Below are positions 47,506 to 59,563 of a stretch of 64,000 nt of DNA, one piece after another (the first letter of the stretch is position 1; each line of letters opens with the position of its first letter). The notes beneath the pieces were generated by a model. That model saw only the letters and a list, made by a program, of their open reading frames with translations. It ran no database searches and had not been told where the DNA came from. The translations under genes were made by a program, and so were the position numbers. Source of the stretch: Laccaria trichodermophora (lineage: Eukaryota; Basidiomycota; Agaricomycetes; Agaricales; Hydnangiaceae); the NCBI GenBank assembly GCA_018417955.1, contig JACTVC010000003.1, positions 1,736,001 through 1,800,000 on the forward strand, in the 5' to 3' direction.

Positions 47506-48884
47506 TTAATCCGCTACTTCAATACGTCCTGCTGCCCTCATCCTTCGAATCATACAAGGATTGAGCTTTGGCCACTGGTATGGGCTGTGGATGTCAAGCA
47601 ATGAAGAACAAGGTATAAAATGCACAAACCCAAGAGTAGCACACGGAAACACCTGACTAGCCATGAATACCCTCCAGTTTTGCGCAGAGCCAAGATCGTA
47701 AATTCGCTCTCCTGGAGCGACGTGGTGGACATTCAAGGTGTTTGACTGGGCGGGGATACAAATGAGGAGGGGGTATTTACTGCCTTTCTTACGCGAGAAT
47801 TCAAGCATAGTTGTGCCCTGTAAAACCAGTTTTGTCGAGAACAGCGCCAATCCCTGTGACAGGTATCAGATACCAAAAGAACGCATTACGGAGGCTCTGA
47901 ATTTACCAGCGCAAAAGCAGAAAGCAAGAATGCTATCATGCAAGTTCCAATGATCCTAAGATGGGGTTGGTCGATAGATTGACCAGGGTATGGCGGTACG
48001 TCTCCATGATCCATGCTCCACAGAATTCTAAACCCCAAGAAAGCGCCAACTGGCCACCTACCCAGTGGACCGGCGCAAAGAATCCAAGATCCAAACCAAT
48101 TCCACCATACTTCGTTCGTCCAAGGGTCGGCTCTAGAAACACTTATGGCCAAAACAAACTGCAGGTATAGGGTGTTCAGGATCGGAAGGATCGCCACTGC
48201 AAACGCGACAGGCGTCAAGTAAAGCAAAGCTAGGAACGCCTTTTGACGGGAAAGAGTGACGCAATTTCCAATCTGATGACTGTATTAACATAGAATATGA
48301 GAGGAATGAACCCCCCATACCCAAGGACAGTGATGGTCAAATTCGAGGCGGCATACACCACATGAGGAGCAATGGTGAGTTCGTGGAGGCTTCCATCGCC
48401 CGTTACAACCAGCTTTGTCGCACTGGGCAAAGTCGCCATGGATGTTTGCACATTGGTATGGTTCCACCAAGGAAGCCTTGTCAGGAAAGGAATAAATTGG
48501 TATGTTGTGGGTCCGACGGCCAGAGCAAAGATAGAGGTATAGTACCAGTTGAGATGGCACAAGGACATTCATGCATGCCAGGTATAACACTTCTCGACCT
48601 TCATCAGTGGGTCGCAACTCGGAAAGAAGAAATGCAGGATACCCCCAGGAAATAGGAGACCATGATAGCGTATGAGCCAATTGACTGCATCAAACACTGT
48701 TGAGCTCCATGGATGTGCAAGGAGCTGCTACTCGACAGACCTCCAACGTCAAAGGTTGAAACGTACCAACCCGACCTGTCAGTGTCAAGATTTAGCAATC
48801 TCTCCATTTACAAACCCCCTTTACTCACGCAAGGATCAGGAGAGCGAGAGTCTGAAAAAAAGCTTCAAACAGCCTTTGAATCAT
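47506..48884 (-). CDS. DHHC-type protein S-acyltransferase
   Basis: Four exons (48829-48884, 48321-48684, 47907-48272, 47506-47853) give 377 residues. The zinc-binding catalytic core is [30 protein letters not shown], with the DHHC cysteine as acyl acceptor. Membrane segments flank it: an N-terminal stretch ending [29 protein letters not shown], then [21 protein letters not shown] and [16 protein letters not shown]. After them come GTTMLEF (position of the family's TTxE motif) and YDLGSAQNW. It would palmitoylate membrane proteins. The 5' end is uncertain: an extra 9 nt exon between the first two is possible. The 3' end may be 47519 if a 64 bp intron after MASQ is used. Confidence 0.85.
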
Positions 48885-49036
48885 TCCATTGACGGCAAAT
48901 TGAAAGGAGTCAAAGCGAGTCAATTTCACACGCTCTCCGTGCGCCTCGGAGAGAAAGTCAGCCGCTCTGCTGCATTTCTCCTTTCCACCCACTTGAAGAG
49001 CAACTTCACACGCTTAACACTCTACGAAATACCACC
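48885..49036. promoter_or_regulatory. Divergent promoter between DHHC and phosphatase genes
   Basis: 152 bp separate the two start codons, so both promoters are confined here. Confidence 0.4.
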
Positions 49037-49692
49037 ATGAATCATAGCCGTCTCGTACAGCAAGCCAATCTTATCACCCCAAGGATTTACTTGTCCGACT
49101 TACATACCGCATCCAACAAGGACGAACTCACCAGTCTTGAAATAACTCATGTCATCTCAGTGCTCGAGAACCAACCCACATTCCCTACCTCAATCACTCC
49201 CGAACAAACCCTCCACATTCCCATCGCTGATTATCCACACGTAAATATTCTCCGTCATCTTGAAACGACCACCAACTTCATCTCTTCGGCGTTGGCTCAG
49301 AATGAAAGCAACAAAGTGCTGGTAAGTGCCATTCGCGCCTCTTTTGGCCATCGTTTAATTTGACCGTCGCTCAAAAGGTCCATTGCCATCAAGGTATCAG
49401 CCGAAGTGCCACCGTCGTGTGTGCTTATCTGGTGGCGACAACTGCAATGTCCGCAAGTGAATCCATAGCGCATGTGAAAGACTTGCGAAGTGTTGTTTAT
49501 CCAAATTCCGGTTTCAGGAGGCAGCTGGATGAGTACGGGACCCGTTTTGTTGGCAGGCGGTCGTCGTCTCAAAGCCCGGTGCAAAGGATTTCCGAGGGTA
49601 TCGCTGAGAGGATTCATGCGCTGAAGTCTGCCAATGGACTGGAGGACCCTGAGCCCGCTTCGAATACAGGACCAGAACAGGATTCAGAGTGA
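49037..49692 (+). CDS. Dual-specificity protein phosphatase
   Basis: Two exons (49037-49321, 49378-49692) encode 199 residues. The catalytic loop is VHCHQGISRSATVVCAYLV (HCx5R, with the nucleophilic Cys and the phosphate-binding Arg), split from the upstream strand by the intron. The general-acid region is IPIADYPHVNIL (Asp in ADYP), and ITPRIYLSDLHTASN is the usual DSP N-terminal strand. Length fits atypical small DSPs that act on phospho-Ser/Thr/Tyr without a targeting domain. The substrate is unknown. Confidence 0.93.
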
Positions 49693-49765
49693 CTTTCCAT
49701 CTTTTTAGACGCATACACCCGCACATCGCTTCTGTAGATCTCAATATTTAGACTACGACAACAAG

Positions 49766-50566
49766 TTAAAGGTCAGGATTCAAGTCCAAATCAAGATCGA
49801 ACGTTTGGGGGTGAGAAGCTCTGAAATCGTGTCGATATGGATTTGCGCCAGGGATGTTGTGACCGATTTCGGCTTTCGGCGACACCGCTGGCGCTACGTT
49901 GTTTATGAGCATGAAATGTAAATGAAGTTTATTGTCGACGTACGACGTCCAACTGAGTGGGTCTCTCCCAGTAAGCCTAGAGGAGCTTCCGCATTCAGCC
50001 GACCACGCCGCATTTTTTCCTCGTTGGGGAAGGGAGGGAAGAAGAGAGGTGGGGGTGGTTGTCCGGGTAGACTCATATCCGGCATGTTTGGTGGTGCCGA
50101 AGTAAAAGCACTAAGGCTTTGGGCGTAGGCCAAAAGTTCGGGGTATGGAATGGATGCTGGAAAACTGTTGAGATAGTTCTAGTAGAAAGGGAAAAGGGTG
50201 CGCACCCTTCTTAGCCGCTTCAATAGCTTTAATTCTCTCGTCGCCTTCCTCTATCATATCCTCCAACTCTTGTTTCTCTTCTGCTAACTCGGTGCAAATC
50301 TCGCGCCATTTCCTATCCAGCTCCAGAATTTCGTTCTCTAGTGACTCTATTCTTCTTTGTTTCGTTTGGTGAGTGTACGCCAAGTTGACGGCGGAGGCAA
50401 GTGCTTCGTCGCAAGATAAAAAAGCTTGCAGCGGCGGTGGGGGCGGGGGTTTGGTTTGTACCGGAGAGAGGGATAGAAACAAGGTGTGCGCCAAAGACTG
50501 GAGATCGTTTAGAGGATCCAACAACGCCGACGTCATGGGCTGAGCATCTTGCGCAACGTTGGACAT
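49766..50566 (-). CDS. MED4: Mediator complex subunit 4
   Basis: Three exons (50206-50566, 49947-50156, 49766-49893) give 232 residues. MED4 features: a central coiled coil (RIESLENEILELDRKWREICTELAEEKQELEDMI), then the hallmark ASIPYPELLAYAQSLSAFTSAPPN, a Pro-rich stretch and PFPNEEKMRRGRLNAEAPLG. The tail FDLDLDLNPDL was recovered by placing the last intron at 49894-49946; reading through instead gives a short unlike ending. It is part of the Mediator middle module that links activators to RNA polymerase II. Convergent with the phosphatase, with 73 bp between them. Confidence 0.94.
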
Positions 50567-50665
50567 CGTGCGCTCATCCCAAAAAATGAGGGTCTTTGTT
50601 TGGCAAAGCCAGCACGTCCAAATAGCGCCCTGCAGTTACTTTGTCACCGACGCCGTGCATTTGAA
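50567..50665. promoter_or_regulatory. 99 bp divergent promoter between MED4 and the CLC gene
   Basis: The shortest intergenic space between divergent starts in the window. Both transcripts must start here or inside the neighbouring coding region. Confidence 0.4.
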
Positions 50666-53600
50666 ATGCCGACTGACCATACATCGACGTTATTCCACGA
50701 TGGGGAGCAATATGAACTGACAGAAGATGGCCACCTTCCCCCTTTCACACCCGCACGCACGCCGAAGTATAAAGATGGAAGTTCAATAGACTGGTTACAC
50801 GAAGAGGCAGCAGAACGAGAACGAGATCATGCTCTTCATTCGCAAGCTGGAGTTCGTGGCGCGTTGCTTCCAGCAATAGAATCTGCAAGGATGTGGGTTG
50901 TGGTGATTGTGACGGGAATGGGAATTGGTATGGCCGGAGCGTGGTTGGATGTGTTAGTGAAATGGTCATTCGGTTATATATTCTTCTTTTATGTTTCTGC
51001 TAAACTAAATATCAGGTTGGGTGATCTTCGTGAAGGGCGCTGTTCTTATGGCTTCTTCTACAACTCAGTCGCATGTTGCTCGGGGCTGGATCGTAAGTGT
51101 TCAATTATCTAGATTACGATTTCTCAGGCCTGCGTAGCTGGTGAAGTTTGCAAGGATTGGGAAACTTGGAGCGACTACCTGCATATAAAATCCGTTTTTG
51201 CGCATTCCCTATTGCAGGCTTTTGTGTACGTCGCACTTGCAGTGAGTGACAGGCCTCTGACCACACACTGCAGTCTCAGAATTTTTGTGTAGATTGTATT
51301 CGCAGGAGCCGCTGCTTTACTTGTTGTGAATTATGCCCCTTAGTGAGTGTCTACAATTGAATAACTACCTGAACCTAATATCTTTTACATCTTCATCCAG
51401 CGCTTTCCATACCGGAAGTGAGTTGATTAGGAACCTCTCAAATTCAATCTTACCTGAAGTCCTGCCTAAATAGTTCCCGAGATCAAGGCCGTAAGGTCTT
51501 GCTCAAATACCAAGGCAAAGGCGCTCACTCTTTGTAGATCTTGGGAGGCTACGTATTCGACTCATTCCTAACGCCTTGGACCCTCCTTATCAAAGCTCTG
51601 GGTCTAGCACTCGCCGTGGCTTCAGGGTTATCGCTTGGTAAAGAGGTGAGTTATATTGATTTTTTCCTGACCGTTCATATTTAACGCGTCGTGAAGGGAC
51701 CCCTAGTGCACGTATCTTGTTGCATGGCATATTTAGTTTCTCGGTTGTTCAAGCAATTCCGGCACAATGAAGGTAAGGCCCTCTCATGCAGTTCATCATG
51801 CACCTGCAATAATTTTCAATCTCAGCTTCGAAACGTCGAGTCTTAGCAGCTGCCGCAGCCGCAGGCGTCTCCGTCGCTTTCGGCAGTCCTCTCGGCGGGG
51901 TACTGTTTGGTCTTGAAGGTGTGTCTCATGCGTAAGGTCTACTGGACTTGTATTCACCCTGACCGTGAAGAGCTTGATACATTTGCAAATGAAACCGATG
52001 TGATGTGGCGGGGTTTCGTAGCTTCTGCCGTTGCGGCTGTTGCCCTTCAATGGGTGAATCCTTTTGGAACGGCAAAACTGGTTCTCTTTCAGGTACTGCA
52101 TCTTCACAATCCGTGTACTTGACAACTCAATCTTTTCGCAGGTTACATTCGTGGATGATACTTGGCGAGCCTTCGAACTAGTAAGTGTTCTCATTTTTGT
52201 TCTAAAGACGTCAAGTTCTTAACATCTTAGATTCCCTGGATCACTCTTGGGGTGATTGGTGTAAGGACATTAGGTTTGGTGTTGAATGAACGACCTAAAC
52301 TTTGATTATAGGGTGTTTTAGGGTCACTTCTTATCAGACTGAACGTGGAAATCGCGATATTTCGTAGGAAGAGCGTACTGGCGGATTGGCCGATCCTAGA
52401 AGTTATATCGGTTAGTGCCTTTACCGCCGCCATGAGCTACCTTGTAAGCGCCGTTCATGTTTTGACCTCGTTGCCTACTCATCGTTTATCAGGTAGTCTT
52501 CGCACGGTACAACCTTTCTGTACCTTTTTTTCTGTGTGTGTCTGATGCGTTCCAGTGTTCAAACATCAGAGTTGGTAGCGAATCTCTTCCAGGAGTGTGA
52601 CCCGACTAAAGGGGATTACCACGGTCTTTGCAAGTTAGATGATTTATTTCTTCATCATGTCAGGCCTTCTCATCAAAAGAATAGCCCAACTGCGACTCGA
52701 CAGAACATCTTTTTATTGATACTTACCGCCCTGATGAAAATGGCGTTAACTTCTTGGACGTTTGGCATGTCGATTCCAGCCGGCATCTTCCTACCGACAA
52801 TAGCTATCGGAGCATGTCTGGGTCGAGCGATGGGTTTAATTACGTAGGTCGACCATTCATCAAAAAGCGAAATTGCATGATTCATTTCCTCTAGGCAAAG
52901 TCTTTACAGAGCTTATCCCACTGCTTGGATGTTTTTGTCATGTCCTCCCGATCCTTCCGTGAGGTGCATCTCTCCTGGTTTTTATGCAGTCATCGGTGCT
53001 TCTGCGATGCTGGGTGGCGTTACACGCATGACAAGTGAGTGTCTTCTTGACCTTTCACTTTTCAAGTGTCTGATGCGAGTTTTTAGTCTCCTTAGTGGTT
53101 ATCCTCTTCGAGGTAAATAATTTGTTGTGGTTGTGCGAAGGTTGACCTAGATATTATTGTCAGTTAACCGGCGCGCTTTCGCATGTGCTCCCAATCATGA
53201 TCTCTGTGATGACCTCGAAGTGGGTTGGGGACGCTCTTGGAAAAGACGGGATTTATGCGGTCTGGATCGCCATGCGCCGATACCCATGGTTGCCTCCTGT
53301 TGACTATCGTGACAGAGGAGAGACCGGCGCCACTTTGATGAAGCCCCTTGCGTCTTTGTTTATTATCGAAGATGGCAAAACCACTGTCAAGGAAATGATT
53401 CAGCTGTTGGAAAAGCACGACTTCCACGGTTTTCCTGTCGTTGATAGGCACAGTGAGTTTGTTGGCTATGCAACTCGAGAGGAACTACAACTGGCCATTT
53501 GTTCGTCTCTTATACCTGTACTCTCACGTTTTCTGGGCTCATATCATTCTAGCGAATGCGTTGCTTTCAGAAGAAGCCCTTACCAGCAGGCGAATCTGCA

Positions 53601-53912
53601 CATTTTCACAGAACCACCTACGGATACATGCAGATGAACGGCTAGATCTCTCTGGGACCCTGGAACAAGCCGTAATTCAGCTTCGCAAAGAGGTCCCACA
53701 AGAACTAGTCGTGAAAATGTTCCAAAAACTTGTGCGTTCTTCCATCTCATTTCGTATACGCCTGATCCGACTCGACCCACAAGAATCCTCGGCAAATTGT
53801 TTTCACGCATGCTAGAAAGTTGACGGGCATGGTGACGAAAACGGATGTCGTTGCATTGCTTACGAGTCACTTTCCGCACGCTGCTGCACTGGCGGAGAGA
53901 TCTGAATCATGA
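50666..53912 (+). CDS. CLC-family chloride channel/transporter (Gef1/ClC-3 type) with C-terminal CBS domains
   Basis: Twenty exons (50666-50964, 51016-51092, 51138-51241, 51293-51342, 51401-51417, 51474-51490, 51538-51645, 51697-51772, 51826-51918, 51971-52092, 52142-52180, 52231-52260, 52312-52443, 52493-52506, 52556-52843, 52895-53034, 53087-53112, 53164-53500, 53553-53731, 53784-53912) give 758 residues. Selectivity motifs are present: GIPEIKAIL, GKEGPLVHVS with the gating glutamate, and [29 protein letters not shown] and [14 protein letters not shown] are ClC-3/4/5-type. The CBS pair spans [30 protein letters not shown] and [20 protein letters not shown]. It likely exchanges Cl-/H+ in Golgi or endosomes. 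Three exons are 14-17 nt. A 30 nt GT...AG stretch (52634-52663) can be kept or spliced without changing frame. Confidence 0.93.
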
Positions 53913-54089
53913 TACCATTGAGCTTTATTCCAAGTTGAGTGAGACTGACGACGAGGGGGATGAGGATGGTGCCGAACATGGGACGACAAATTTTATCTAC
54001 CCTGGATATCTCCACAGATGTCAGGCAATTTGAATTGATCTGCAAGAGGCTTGTATAGCTGGGGAGTCCCTTCAAGAAATGTTAATCGG

Positions 54090-54372
54090 AATCTTTGTTG
54101 GAGTTTATAATCAGGTTTGTTACAGTACAACTCTTCGATGGAAAAACGGAGGGACAAGTAAAGGGAAATTTGTCATAATGATGCAGTGACGTCCATTAGC
54201 AAGTTGATAATGCCACCACTCCTTCTTTAATCATCACCATCGTCCAGACGCTTCATCCATAATCTTCTCGCTCTGTCTCCTCTTCGTCCATGAACTCCTT
54301 CAGCTACAACAACTAGTATGACATTAAATCTTGCAGAACATGGAAGAGGTCGCACCATTTCAACCAGATCCC
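54090..54372 (-). pseudogene. Remnant of a DUF2408 gene 3' end
   Basis: Matches 63205-63496 downstream of the CLC pseudogene, covering the 3' untranslated region, the acidic last exon and the start of the preceding intron and exon of the DUF2408 gene. Similarity stops abruptly at about 54372, and the rest of the gene is absent here. Confidence 0.75.
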
Positions 54373-54455
54373 ACATCAATATACATGAACCAGTCCCGGT
54401 ACTTCCAAGACTGCCAAACCTTTACCCCCCTCCTGCTGCAGGGCTACCTCATCTC

Positions 54456-55900
54456 CTACCTCACCGGCAATAAACAGCTGTCATCAATTGTTCCAACTAG
54501 TTCCGGAAGCTCATCCTCGTCTTCCAAGGAGTCCTCCTCCTCATATTCCTCAGAGGCAGCTGACATCCATTTGGCTATCGAGGCCATGAAGTGATCTTTG
54601 AGTATAGTGCTATGGGGGGGCGGATAACGTTGACTGCCATTCAACCATGGCTGCGTTATCACCAATCCATAGATAGACCTGGTGTGAGGATGGAAAGAGG
54701 TGACAGTATGGGTCTATTGCAGCAGTCAGTTGAGCACATGAATGAGAAAACAGATAGGCCCTTACTTCTGGGTTAATGGAAAACATGTGTGCATCAAATT
54801 GGATATGGTGCTTAACGCAAAGCAACAGGCCATTATCAAGTGAGTTCATTCGGCGCGTGTCAGTGCTCTGGCGGTTGGTGCTACTGGTAGAAGCACCAGG
54901 GACTGAGAACGGGTCATCAACAATCTCTCTATACCCTCTTTGGTCCCACTGAGCAGAATGATAGTGAGACTACAATAGACATGATGAAAGCGACACACCA
55001 AGTCATGATACTGCAAAGCGAAGATATGGGCTCCGATAAACAGCTCTGAGTCGCCCTCATACAGATACAAGGAATCTTCGCCGATGTTTTGTGCCATACA
55101 CACGACACAACCCTTATCACGAGCAATTAGGCGACTTTTGAATCCCACGCTTTCTTGAGATTTATCCTAGCAAAACATTAGAAAACACAAATGGGTCTGA
55201 TGACTTGACGTACACGCTGTGATCGCCCAGCTTCAGGATCCGTGGTAGAAAGTTTGCGTTTCTTGCCAGAGCCTGTGCCTCTCAATATGCTAGCTTCTTT
55301 TTTCCACGTCAGCGGCACGCCACGCCAATTATACTCCTGGGCTGCCCCAACTATGTAGATGCAGGGGATTAAGAGTGGAACATAGTACATCGATATACCA
55401 AACGTACCAATAATATATTCGCCAGGGTGAATGACTCCCTGAGCGTCAACAACTTCTTTATCATGCAATGATTCCAAGTGGAAATCATCTGGCATGATGT
55501 TCTCTTTCAGCAGGTCTAAAAACTCTTTGGCGGATCGTGTTCCTTGCAGGGAAGTAGTGACTAATCCACCAGCGTTTAACAAGATCACGCATAGTAAAGA
55601 AACTGGGCATACCACAGACAGCTACAACGCCACGCCTAAAATGTACGCTTACGTCGTACGTGGGTCTCAACTCGGGGGCAGGCACCTCCATAGTTCGTAG
55701 TGATACAGAACGTGGTGGAAAGGAGGAACGTTTAGAATGGCGCGGCGGAGGAATTTAAAGAGACGCTTTCTTTGGAGGGCTTTGTACAATCCCCAGTTGT
55801 TCTGCTCCCCTTTGTCCGCGCCTTTCCACTGTTGATCTTCTTCGACAGACGGTAAGCTTACTGGAACGTGCTGCATCGCCAGGGTGACTACGTGTGGCAT
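54456..55900 (-). CDS. HNH-nuclease-like protein of the agaric-expanded type (structure incomplete)
   Basis: Protein-like segments in order on the minus strand: MPHVVTLAMQHVPVSLP..., PELRPTYDVSVHF, a middle part with KEFLDLLKENIMPDDFHLESL and QEYNWRGVPLTWKKEASIL, then the HNH core KSRLIARDKGCVVCMAQN...GAHIFALQYHDL and DNGLLLCVKHHIQFDAHMFSINPE (His, Asn and His of the betabeta-alpha-metal motif), then an acidic tail DHFMASIAKWMSAASEEYEEEDSLEDEDELPEL. Similar Gly-Leu-Leu-Leu...FD.H.FSINP proteins are numerous in Agaricomycetes; their function is not established. The junctions near 55690 and 54640 do not join in one frame by simple GT-AG splicing, so it may be decayed. Confidence 0.5.
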
Positions 55901-56443
55901 GTATACATGCAGGTAATAGGCGACCTCTACGCGGCTCGGATCTCAACTACACCCACTTTTTAGCCAAGCAGGAACATTTCTCGTGTTGATCCGTACTCAC
56001 TACCAGTGTAGTTCACACAATAACAGCCTGACCCTTTGGAAGCATCCGGAGGACAGAGGCCAGTTCACCAAGGCCCAAGATGTCAACTCCCCATACCAGG
56101 CGTGAAGTAAAGTCGGTTGATCCAATCATCTCTAATATCGCAGCTTATGTAATTCCTATTATTAGTTACAAAACTTCAACGACGTTCGAGATGACAGTAC
56201 AACGTATAACAACAGGCTCGACACCACCATCGACAAAACTAAGGACACCCCAGCAACCTACTGCCAAATCGCGTCCATGAGGGTCAGTCCGCGCTCTCCC
56301 TCAAGCCCGTCGCGTATCCTCTTCAATCTTTCAATGAATGCGTCGGACAATCCAGACATCTTGAATGGAACGCCGGGCTCTAGTTCGTATACAGCGATTC
56401 CTGATTATCAACCTGCTCCCTCACATAGCAAATCCTCAACCAT
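55901..56443. other. 543 bp spacer
   Basis: Separates the HNH-like gene and the DUF2408 pseudogene. A short ATG frame at 56334 is in-frame open for 38 codons but resembles no known N-terminus. Nothing else is recognised. Confidence 0.35.
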
Positions 56444-57655
56444 ATGAACGAATGCACTGTCTACAACGAAACCGACCTCGCGCCATTTCATAAACGTTTA
56501 AATGAACTCTGACAAATATTCCAAAAAGATTCTGAGAGCGGAAAGCATCCAAAGGCCCTCGTGAAACTCCTCATGGGGCAGCTGAACAGATTCGGTAAAG
56601 AAAGCTTGCTTCAAACCCCCTTATTGCACCATTAATCGCCGTAAAATGGATAGATGCCATCGTGACGCAACTACAAGATTCGCTCTCGATCCTGTCACCG
56701 GAACTCGTACCCGTGCATCAAAGGCTGGTCACCATCCGCCGGCAGCTGGTCGCCCTCGCGGCAAAGGAAGGCTCACACAAGGCTGAACTCAAACCGCTCC
56801 CAGAGGAACTCCGAAAGATTGATTCGTTGAGTACTTCTCTCGCTTGATCAAGTCTGTTGCCATACTTTGCTCTCGGAGTAAAACCTCCTTTACTGGGGAC
56901 CAATACTGACTGACCTCTGCTTTTTTCATGCATATCGCCTCATTTCACCTCGTCTACGACCACAGAGCGCGCGTTGACGGAAGATTCCTCGGCCCGGGAG
57001 GCATCGTGCCAGCATCGCAAGCAATTTGTATCTCACTTGTGGAAGAAAGCTTTGAGATCGCGCAGGAAATCAAAGTTCACGAAGATTCAAAGAACGTCGG
57101 ATCATCGCTGAAGCCTATATACGACCGCCTCAGCGATATTCGAGCAGAGCTGGAGAGCTTGGTGCTAACGCATAGATGGACATTAAGGGAGACTGATTTG
57201 TGGAATTACTCTCTGAGCCTCCAAGAGATCGATAAGATGAGAGTGGATGGAAAGTTCATCGATTCTGAAGGGAATCGACCTCCGGGGCAATACGTACGCT
57301 CCGAAGAATGCCTCGATGGAACGATCTTGATCTCATCCTCCTCTCAGGTACTTCTCTACTTGCTCGAGATGTTACGGCCTCATATACAGGCTTTTATTTG
57401 ATAAAAATTATGCAGGCCAACAAATTGTCGACGGTGAAGAAATATCTCAACGAAATCTTGAAGTATTGTGGACCTTTCAACGCCAGAGACGTATATCCTG
57501 TATCTAAGTATACCGTAAATGGATGACTGACCACCACCCGTCAGCACCAACTCGCCCTCTTTCAAATCGATTCGATAAGGAAGAACGGCCGTTTCATTGG
57601 GCTGGACGGCGCTGTTCCTGAAGGTCAGGGTATCCTCATGGCTCATCTAACATAA
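56444..57655 (+). pseudogene. DUF2408 domain gene, inactivated copy
   Basis: The family layout can be followed: MNECTVYNETDLAPFHKRL, then SILSPELVPVHQRLVTIRRQLVALAAKEGSHKAEL, VDGRFLGPGGIVPASQAIC, YDRLSDIRAELESLVLTHRWTLRETDLWNY, KMRVDGKFIDSEGN and RFIGLDGAVPEGQGI. Two lesions are clear. TGA at 56510-56512 interrupts the frame after RLNEL, where Arg is expected (CGA to TGA). At about 57367 CTCGAG replaces the CTCAGGAG seen in the intact copy at 63.87 kb, followed by a deletion, which shifts the frame to a TGA. It lies in inverted orientation to the intact copy at the window's right end. Confidence 0.75.
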
Positions 57656-58979
57656 TACTATGCTTCGGTGATCAATCTTTTGTCATATCCATCTTAGCTG
57701 GTCTTTCAGTTATATATTCTTGTTTTATGTTTCTGCTGAACCAAATGTCAGGTTGGGTGATCTTCGTGAAGGGCACTGTTCTTATGGCTTCTTCTACAAC
57801 TCAGTCGCATGTTGTTCGGGGCTGCATCGTAAGTGTTCAATTGTCTAGATTACAATTTCTCAGGCCTGCGTAGCTGGCGAAGTTTACAAGGATTGGGAAA
57901 CTTGGAGCGACTACCTGCACATTAAATCCGTTTTTGCGTATTCTCCATTGCAGGCTTTTGTGTACGTCGCTATTGCAGTGAGTGATAGGCCTCTGACCAC
58001 ACAATCTCAGAATTTTTGTGTAGATTGTAAGTATTCGCAGGAGCCGCTGCTGTACTTTTTGTGAATTATGCCCCATAGTGAGTGTCCAAAATTGACCAAC
58101 TACCTCAACCTACTACTTTTGCATCCTCATCTAGCGCTTTCAAGTTCCACACCGCAAGTGAGTCGATTGGGAGCCACTCAAGATCAATCTTACTTGAAGC
58201 CCTGCCCAAATAGTTCCCGAGATCAAAGCCGTAAGGTCTTGTTCAAATACCAAGGAAAAGGCGCTCACTCTTTGTAGATTTTGGGAGGCCTATTCGACTC
58301 ATTCCTAACGCCTTGGACCCTTCTTATTAAAGCTCTCAATGGGTAAACCTCTTCGGAACGGCAAAACTGGTTCTCTTTCAAGGTATTACATTCTCACGAG
58401 TCACAACCCGGTACACTTGACAACTCAAGGTCACGTGGATGATACTTGTGTAAGTGTTCTCATTAAAAACACATGAAGTTCTGAACATGTTAGATTCCAT
58501 GGATAACTCTTGTATGGAAAGCAAGACTGATCTGCTCGGAATTCTCGGTTGCCGATTGATGGCCGCATATTTGCTAAGTAATATAATTGATTCGTGGTAT
58601 TTATACCATAATTATGCAATCTGCAATGAAGAATTTCACGAAGCCATCGCCCAAGTCTTGCCATCTAACATCCATCAAGTATTGGCACTGTTGGAACACA
58701 TATCGTTACTGGGTATCTTATTAATTTAAAGAATATCAGTAATTCTGCAATGTAATTACAGATTTAAACCAACTTACTTGATGTTCCCAAGATGTTTCAG
58801 GCTCAAATTGACAAAATACACCAACACTGAGGCACATTTACACATACTTCCTTGAAGAAACATCACACAATGATCCTCCAACCAACCTCCAAGCATTAGC
58901 ATCTTGAGTGCATGGCTATGTCAGTGCTAAAGTAGTTTTGCTGCATCCAATACACTACAATGCTTCCAGGTGCAACAAA

Positions 58980-59563
58980 TAGTGTTTGAAAGTCTGGTTC
59001 GGTCTGGTTTTTTGATGCCCAGGGGCGTTAACCGTAACCGCAACCGGTCTGCATTTTCCCCAGAAGTCAAAAGACCAGACCGGACCGCAAAAAGACCGCA
59101 GACCGCGGTTTTTTGCGGTCTATAGACCGGTTTCGGTCTGCATCGGTTTTAACTGGTTTATGACCGGTCTTTAGGCCAATATTTTAAAATTATTAATCGG
59201 TAAATTTATTAACATTTCTAATAGCTTCAAAACGAGCCCAAGAACGTTAAATTCCGATAGGAATTGGTGCTTCTATAAAATAAGTCTGGTACATCTATTA
59301 TTCCCCAAAGTAATTTACATGTTAATTCATATCTCTCTCGTTTTTTTACCAAATCGTACGTTCTTGGGTGCGTTTTAAAGGGTATTTAAGGGGCTACAAA
59401 AGACCGGTCCAAACCAGTCAAAACCGGTTCACTTTAACCGGTTTTTTTGCGGTCTTTACATTTCAAAAATAAAAGACCGTAACCGCAGGTCCGGTCTTTT
59501 GCAGTCTTGGTCCGGTCTGGTTACGGTCTTTTTCCAGTCACGAGACTGGACTTCCAAACACTA
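58980..59563. mobile_element. 584 bp hAT-type MITE nested in the larger element
   Basis: Ends tagtgtttgaaagtc and gacttccaaacacta are inverted repeats. An 8 bp target duplication gcaacaaa flanks it at 58972-58979 and 59564-59571, the size typical of hAT elements. The interior is filled with short palindromic motifs (aaccggtt, gaccggtc, ccggtct, gaccgcaaaa and complements) on both sides of an AT-rich middle, so the whole unit can fold. Confidence 0.88.

Noticed and set aside
47520..47640. Alternative last intron of the DHHC gene
   Set aside because: A 64 bp GT-AG intron is possible, but both endings are unconserved, so the simpler read-through was used and the uncertainty noted.
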